Origin: Planctomycetota bacterium
GTDB lineage: Bacteria; Planctomycetota; Phycisphaerae; WQYP01
NCBI GenBank assembly: GCA_021805585.1
Contig: JAJZEY010000003.1
Span: forward strand, 1-8,983
Direction of reading: 5' to 3'
Length of the DNA stretch: 8,983 nucleotides
The translations under genes were made by a program, and so were the position numbers. Below, piece by piece: positions 5,480 to 8,983 of the stretch. The first letter of the stretch is position 1. Every line of letters starts with the position of its first letter. The notes beneath the pieces were generated by a model. The model was given only the letters and a program-made list of their open reading frames with translations, made no database searches and was not told the DNA's origin.

Positions 5480-6277
5480 TTGGATACCGATCAGGAACTG
5501 GTGCGAAAAATAACGCAGGCTGTACTGGAGGCCCTGGGGCGGCTATCGCCCGTCGCCGCGACCGAGGTTAAGCCTCCCGTCGGTATTTGCACCGGGGATT
5601 ATTCCAAATTTCCCGAGCTGGCCGGAAAAATCGGCACCCATCCCCCAGCGACCGATTCGCCCGATGAAAAGGATGTCGGGGTGGCCGAAATAAGCGGACC
5701 GGTGCTGACCGGTGTGGTAACGGCGAGCCGCCTGGCCGGGTTGCAAGGTACGGTTTACCTGACCGAAACGGCGCAACTTTCACCGCTGGCGATGGATGTG
5801 GCCCGCCAGCGAAATCTGACCATCCTGCGCGCAGGCGCGGCGGAAATAAAAAAGCCCGCGACCCGGTGGGTCTGGTGGATGCAGGGCTTTTGCCCGTCGG
5901 TGCAGCGCCTGCTGGCGCGGTTTGCCGCGCCACCACTGGAGGGAATCAATGGTACCTCGGATGGTCAGTTGACCGCCGCGATTGGCAAAATAAGTCAGTC
6001 GCTGGCCGGCGGCAAAGCCACCCATGGCGTGTTGTTTGTGCCGGACGCAACCGCGGCCCTTTGCCTGGCGAACAAAGTCCGTGCACTGCGGGCCATTGCC
6101 GGCGCTTCGCCCGGGTCGATGGCCGGTGGCATCAGGCAGACCGGTGCCAATGTGCTGGTGCTGGAATATGCCAACCATGGTTACAAGGCCATGAATGAAA
6201 TGTTAACCAGCTTCCTTTCCAGCAGCCCCCGGATGCCCGCCGGTCTGGAACGGCAGCTTCGTGAAATTGGCGTGTAG
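5480..6277 (+). CDS. BMC-associated three-module protein with degenerate RpiB-like domain
   Basis: I recognise no characterised equivalent of this 265-residue protein, but three parts are visible. Residues 2-21 (DTDQELVRKITQAVLEALGR) are an encapsulation-type helix very like that of the aldehyde dehydrogenase next to it. Residues about 70-120 contain VLTGVVTASRL...VYLTETAQLSPLAMDVARQRNLTILRA. This resembles the short 'L-T/S-P-L/A-A' segment found in BMC proteins such as the EutT N-terminus. Residues about 155-250 align with the RpiB/LacAB isomerase fold: GVLFVPDATAALCLANK (183-199) lies over RpiB's ILICGTGIGMSIAANK region, then VRALRAI and ANVLVL (223-228). The catalytic Cys is Val187 and the Gly loop is Pro-Asp-Ala-Thr-Ala, so isomerase activity is unlikely. 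Start: TTG at 5480 with AGGAG (5468-5472). No ATG gives an intact helix. Role unknown; perhaps a core assembly or regulatory protein. Confidence 0.8.
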   Translation: MDTDQELVRKITQAVLEALGRLSPVAATEVKPPVGICTGDYSKFPELAGKIGTHPPATDSPDEKDVGVAEISGPVLTGVVTASRLAGLQGTVYLTETAQLSPLAMDVARQRNLTILRAGAAEIKKPATRWVWWMQGFCPSVQRLLARFAAPPLEGINGTSDGQLTAAIGKISQSLAGGKATHGVLFVPDATAALCLANKVRALRAIAGASPGSMAGGIRQTGANVLVLEYANHGYKAMNEMLTSFLSSSPRMPAGLERQLREIGV

Positions 6278-6321
6278 AACCGCTGCGCTTGACAGCGCAT
6301 ATAAACGAAAGAGGTGTTGTG

Positions 6322-7179
6322 ATGCAGAACTTATTTCAAATTCGCAAGGAAATGTGCGATGTCGGCTATCGTATCTGGCATCGCGGGTATTGTGCCGGTA
6401 ACGAAGGCAACCACAGCGTGCGAATTGCCGACGACCGGGTGTTGTGCACCCCCACGGGCGTTTCCAAAGGGTTTCTTTCGCCGGACCAGATCACCCGTGT
6501 GCATATGGACGGCAAACAGATTGACACGCAGAATAAAATGAAGCGCACCAGCGAAGTGCTGCTGCATCTGCAAATTTACAAGGCCCGCCCGGATGTCAAA
6601 GCCGTGGTGCATTCCCATCCACCCCATGCCACGGCATTTGCCATGGCCAACATTCCCATCCCCGAAGGCATTCACCCCGAAGCGGAAGTATTTCTGGGGA
6701 AGGTTCCCATGGCCAAATACACCACGCCAAGTTACAAGGAACTTGGGGAATCCGTGGTAGCGTTGATCAAGCCGGACACCAACACCGTCATGATGGGCAA
6801 CCACGGGTCGGTCTGTTTTGATCCCACCCTGATCGGTGCCTATTACAAGCTGGAAATTCTGGATGCGTATTGCCGCATTCTGCTGCTGACGCGGCAGCTT
6901 GGCAAAATCAACACTCTGTCCCAACAGGAAATGATTGATCTGCTGAAGGTCAAGGAACGCTTCGGAATGCCCGACCAGCGGCTCGCCTGTGCGCCGGGCG
7001 GCTGCATCGGGGCGGACAACCAGCCGTTCCTGGCCACGTTTGATGCCATTCCGCAATCGGCCTGTGCCTGCCGGAACGACGGCCATGTGGAGCCGGCGGC
7101 GGCCTCCGCCATGGGTGAAGACGCCTTTGAAGCAATGGTTCAGCACATGACCGACCAAATTATGGCCGGATTGAAATAA
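6322..7179 (+). CDS. Class II aldolase (fuculose/rhamnulose-1-phosphate type) with C-terminal targeting tail
   Basis: This zinc enzyme is predicted to cleave L-fuculose-1-phosphate or L-rhamnulose-1-phosphate into DHAP and L-lactaldehyde. The catalytic domain (about 1-205) shows GNHSVR (29-34), TPTG (43-46), Ser77-Glu78 in RTSEV, HSHPPHATAFA with His97 and His99, and His161 in GNHGSV. These match the E. coli FucA residues Glu73, His92, His94 and His155 at nearly constant offset. The 285 residues exceed FucA by about 70. The extra C-terminal part has a Cys-rich linker (Cys223, Cys228, Cys248, Cys250) and ends in an amphipathic helix (GEDAFEAMVQHMTDQIMAGLK), a likely encapsulation peptide. The ATG at 6322 lies 6 bases after AGAGGTG and 44 bp after the preceding gene. 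Which sugar phosphate is preferred cannot be told. Confidence 0.92.
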   Translation: MQNLFQIRKEMCDVGYRIWHRGYCAGNEGNHSVRIADDRVLCTPTGVSKGFLSPDQITRVHMDGKQIDTQNKMKRTSEVLLHLQIYKARPDVKAVVHSHPPHATAFAMANIPIPEGIHPEAEVFLGKVPMAKYTTPSYKELGESVVALIKPDTNTVMMGNHGSVCFDPTLIGAYYKLEILDAYCRILLLTRQLGKINTLSQQEMIDLLKVKERFGMPDQRLACAPGGCIGADNQPFLATFDAIPQSACACRNDGHVEPAAASAMGEDAFEAMVQHMTDQIMAGLK

Positions 7180-7222
7180 ATACATTCACACACAAACACC
7201 AGCGGCAAATAAGGAGCATAAG

Positions 7223-8140
7223 ATGAAAGTCAGTATTATCGGTGGTGGCGGGCGGGTAGGTTCCAACGCGGCGTTTGCCCTGCAGTGTGCCGGCATTGTA
7301 CGCGACATTGCCCTGGTGGACGCCAACCAGGACTTGGCCTCCGGCGAGGCCCTGGACCTCCTGCACGGCGCGTCGCTGGCCGGTGACCAGCGCATCTGGG
7401 CAACCGACATGAAGGGCACCGCCGATTCCGATGTTATCTGCATTACCGCGGGCCTCCGCCGCAAGCCGGATGAATCGCGTCTGGATCTGATTAACCGGAA
7501 TGTCTCTTTATACAAGGGAATTCTGGACCAGTTGAAGACCGCCGGCGTCAACAAAAACTGCGTGTTCCTGGTCGTTTCCAATCCGGTGGATGTGCTTACG
7601 CGGCTGAATATTGAATACCTGGGCTGGCCGGCCAGGCAGGTGGTGGGCCTGGGCACCGTGCTGGATACGACCCGTTTCCGATCCCTGATTGCCCAGGAAA
7701 AAAATCTGCCGCCCACGCAGGTGGATGCCGTTATATTAGGTGAACATGGCGACACCATGACTCCCATCTGGAGTTCCGCGACCGTGGCCGGCATGGCCCT
7801 GGCCAAACTTCTGACGCCCGCTCAGCAGGCGGACGTATTCAAGAAAACGCAAACTTCCGGTGCCCAGGTCATCAAGTTAAAAGGGGGCGCGGGCTACGCC
7901 GTGGGCCTTAGCATCGCGGAAGTGATTCATGCTATTGCCCTGGATCACAAACGTATTCTGCCGGTAAGCAGCCAGATGAACGGCCAATTTGGTATGAAAA
8001 AAGTCTGCCTGAGCCTGCCGACCGTAGTGGGCCGCGGCGGTGCCGAAGCGGTCATGGAGCCGGAGCTTTGGCCGAAGGAAGTGTCGGGTATTCAGGCCAG
8101 CGCCCGGGCGCTGGAAGAAACCTGGAGCAAAATTAAATGA
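7223..8140 (+). CDS. Lactate/malate dehydrogenase-family NAD-dependent oxidoreductase
   Basis: This 305-residue protein has the full LDH/MDH architecture. It shows the Rossmann motif GGGGRVGS (7-14), Asp33 at the end of beta-2 (LVDAN) favouring NAD over NADP, the substrate loop AGLRRKPDESR (76-86), Asn120 in SNPVDVLT, Asp148 and Arg151 in VLDTTRFR, and the catalytic His175 in GEHGD. The residue that separates lactate (Gln) from malate (Arg) dehydrogenases is Arg80, pointing to a dicarboxylic substrate, though the PKPGM-type context is altered (KPDES). No encapsulation helix is visible at either end, so it probably works in the cytosol and reoxidises NADH. AAGGAG (7211-7216) precedes the ATG by 6 bases. 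The gene lies 43 bp after the aldolase gene. Confidence 0.9.
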   Translation: MKVSIIGGGGRVGSNAAFALQCAGIVRDIALVDANQDLASGEALDLLHGASLAGDQRIWATDMKGTADSDVICITAGLRRKPDESRLDLINRNVSLYKGILDQLKTAGVNKNCVFLVVSNPVDVLTRLNIEYLGWPARQVVGLGTVLDTTRFRSLIAQEKNLPPTQVDAVILGEHGDTMTPIWSSATVAGMALAKLLTPAQQADVFKKTQTSGAQVIKLKGGAGYAVGLSIAEVIHAIALDHKRILPVSSQMNGQFGMKKVCLSLPTVVGRGGAEAVMEPELWPKEVSGIQASARALEETWSKIK

Positions 8141-8147
8141 ACCGCAA

Positions 8148-8157
8148 TGTCCGGACA
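8148..8157. promoter_or_regulatory. Palindrome TGTCCGGACA between the dehydrogenase and regulator genes
   Basis: A 10-bp perfect palindrome lies in the 73-bp gap before the regulator gene, 8 bp after the dehydrogenase stop. It differs from the AAATGTT-type operator at the operon promoter, so autoregulation through the same site is not supported here. It could be a short hairpin or a chance palindrome. Confidence 0.25.
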
Positions 8158-8213
8158 ATGAACGCAAAAAACAGGAATCCCCGGCAATTTGTTTCATTAT
8201 TCACTGGTCCAAC

Positions 8214-8972
8214 ATGCTGATCGTAGACCGCCAGAAAAAGCTGCTTGATATTATCAAGCATAAGCAAAGCGCTTCGCTTGATGCGCTGGCCGAGGAACTT
8301 GCCGTCTCCAGTTCCACGGTTCGCCGCGATATTGACGCATTGCAAGGCCAGGGGCTGGTGGAAACCACACGCGGTGGGGTGATTTATCGCGGGCGCGGCA
8401 CCAGTTCGCTGGCCCTTGACCAGCGCATGGCCGAGCAGGTGCAGGCCAAAATCGCCATCGGTCGTGCCGCGGCGGCCATGATAGAGCCGGGCATGACCGT
8501 GCTTTTTGATGGCGGCTCAACTATCCGTTACACGCTTGAACAGGTCCTGGTGCGTCCGCTTCAGGTGGTCACCAATTCGCTGACCGTTGCAGCGCATTTT
8601 GCCAACGATGAACAGGTGGAACTGCTGCTGCTGGGCGGGGCGCTTTATCCGCGATCCGGTGTGCTGGTAGGTCCCATTACCACGCAGGCTCTGTCGGATA
8701 TTCACGCCGACCTGCTGCTGTTTTCCGTCGCCGGCATTTTTGAGACCGAAATTTTTAATTCCAATCTGGCGATGGCGGAAATTGAAAAGCTGGCCATCAA
8801 ACAGGCGGCCCGCCGCGTGCTGCTGGCGGATTCCACCAAATTCGGCCGCAAAAGTCTGGCCCGGGTATGCGATGTGGAAGACCTGGACCTGATTATCAGC
8901 GATGACAACTTAGGCCCGGCCTGGCAGTTAATGCTGGCCGACCGCCTGAAAATAGCCCCGTCCGCGCCATAA
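8214..8972 (+). CDS. DeoR-family transcriptional regulator
   Basis: This is the predicted repressor of the operon, responding to a phosphorylated sugar intermediate. The 252 residues comprise an N-terminal winged helix-turn-helix (about 5-57: DRQKKLLDIIKHKQSASLDA.., then STVRRDIDALQGQGLVETTRGG, the DeoR signature) and a DeoRC sugar-phosphate-sensing domain (about 75-235). The latter has FDGGSTIRYT, VVTNSLTVA, LLGGALYPRSGVLVG and LADSTKFGRKSL. The ATG at 8214 gives a standard DeoR N-terminus. The frame is open further upstream but overlaps the dehydrogenase and lacks similarity. There is no clear Shine-Dalgarno before this ATG, so translation may be weak or leaderless-like, suiting a low-abundance repressor. 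Being last in the operon, it would be autoregulated through the promoter at 714-742. Confidence 0.93.
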   Translation: MLIVDRQKKLLDIIKHKQSASLDALAEELAVSSSTVRRDIDALQGQGLVETTRGGVIYRGRGTSSLALDQRMAEQVQAKIAIGRAAAAMIEPGMTVLFDGGSTIRYTLEQVLVRPLQVVTNSLTVAAHFANDEQVELLLLGGALYPRSGVLVGPITTQALSDIHADLLLFSVAGIFETEIFNSNLAMAEIEKLAIKQAARRVLLADSTKFGRKSLARVCDVEDLDLIISDDNLGPAWQLMLADRLKIAPSAP

Positions 8973-8983
8973 TAAAAAGCCCC
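8973..8983 (+). other. Possible start of a terminator cut by the window edge
   Basis: Just after the regulator stop codon the sequence reads TAAAAAGCCCC and ends. A-tract plus GC run is the usual left half of a bidirectional intrinsic terminator (AAAAAGCCCC...GGGGCTTTTT), but the matching half is not in the window. Confidence 0.3.

Noticed and set aside
6331..7185. 284-codon minus-strand frame opposite the aldolase
   Set aside because: It mirrors the aldolase codons and has no family motifs, whereas the plus-strand product keeps all zinc and catalytic residues.
8040..8213. 58-codon upstream extension of the DeoR frame
   Set aside because: It lies largely inside the dehydrogenase gene and adds sequence unlike any DeoR N-terminus, while the ATG at 8214 gives the normal start.
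1..8983. CRISPR array, tRNA or rRNA gene, transposase or integrase
   Set aside because: None of the regular spacer-repeat patterns, cloverleaf sequences or recombinase motifs is visible. The only tandem repeat is the five-unit 12-nt series at 814-873, which has no spacers.

Overview
The window carries one co-directional (+ strand) bacterial microcompartment (BMC) operon of ten genes. A roughly 0.9 kb non-coding, repeat-rich region lies in front of it. The gene set is three hexameric BMC-H shell genes, a PduL-type phosphotransacylase, an acetate-kinase-family kinase, a CoA-acylating aldehyde dehydrogenase, a class II (fuculose/rhamnulose-1-phosphate type) aldolase, a lactate/malate dehydrogenase-family oxidoreductase and a DeoR-family regulator. 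It matches the PVM-type (Planctomycetes/Verrucomicrobia) BMC known for L-fucose/L-rhamnose breakdown. A moderately GC-rich member of the PVC superphylum is therefore the most likely source. That is inferred from gene content, not from a marker gene.

Layout: 1-87 may be the 3' end of an upstream gene. Positions 88-713 hold no convincing gene but contain several inverted repeats, including a 13-bp exact inverted repeat bounding about 270 bp, a large CCGCGGAT-rich hairpin at 523-601 and repeated GCAATTGG words. A clear promoter (TTGCAA-N17-TACAAT, 714-742) follows, with a perfect 20-bp palindrome filling its spacer. This is the expected place for the operator of the DeoR-type repressor encoded at the operon's far end. 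A leader of about 145 nt follows, containing five 12-nt repeat units phased with the pduL frame. The genes then run pduL (895-1584), BMC-H1 (1641-1934), BMC-H2 (2040-2303), ackA-like (2389-3570), BMC-H3 (3605-3868), aldehyde dehydrogenase (4007-5407), a three-module RpiB-like protein (5480-6277), aldolase (6322-7179), dehydrogenase (7223-8140) and deoR-type regulator (8214-8972).

How the parts fit (inference from known PVM biochemistry): the aldolase splits a 6-deoxyketose-1-phosphate into DHAP and L-lactaldehyde inside the shell. The aldehyde dehydrogenase makes lactyl-CoA, PduL recycles CoA and releases lactyl-phosphate, and the kinase makes ATP and lactate outside the shell. The oxidoreductase may help rebalance NADH. 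PduL, the aldehyde dehydrogenase and the RpiB-like protein have N-terminal encapsulation-type helices, and the aldolase has one at its C-terminus.

Most worth a second look are: (1) the 265-residue protein with an encapsulation helix, an L-S-P-L-A module and an RpiB-like domain whose catalytic Cys and glycine loop are gone; (2) a kinase with changed acyl-pocket and active-site residues; (3) the palindrome inside the promoter spacer; (4) codon-phased repeats in front of pduL that run into stop codons; (5) the absence of any pentameric (BMC-P) vertex gene in the window.
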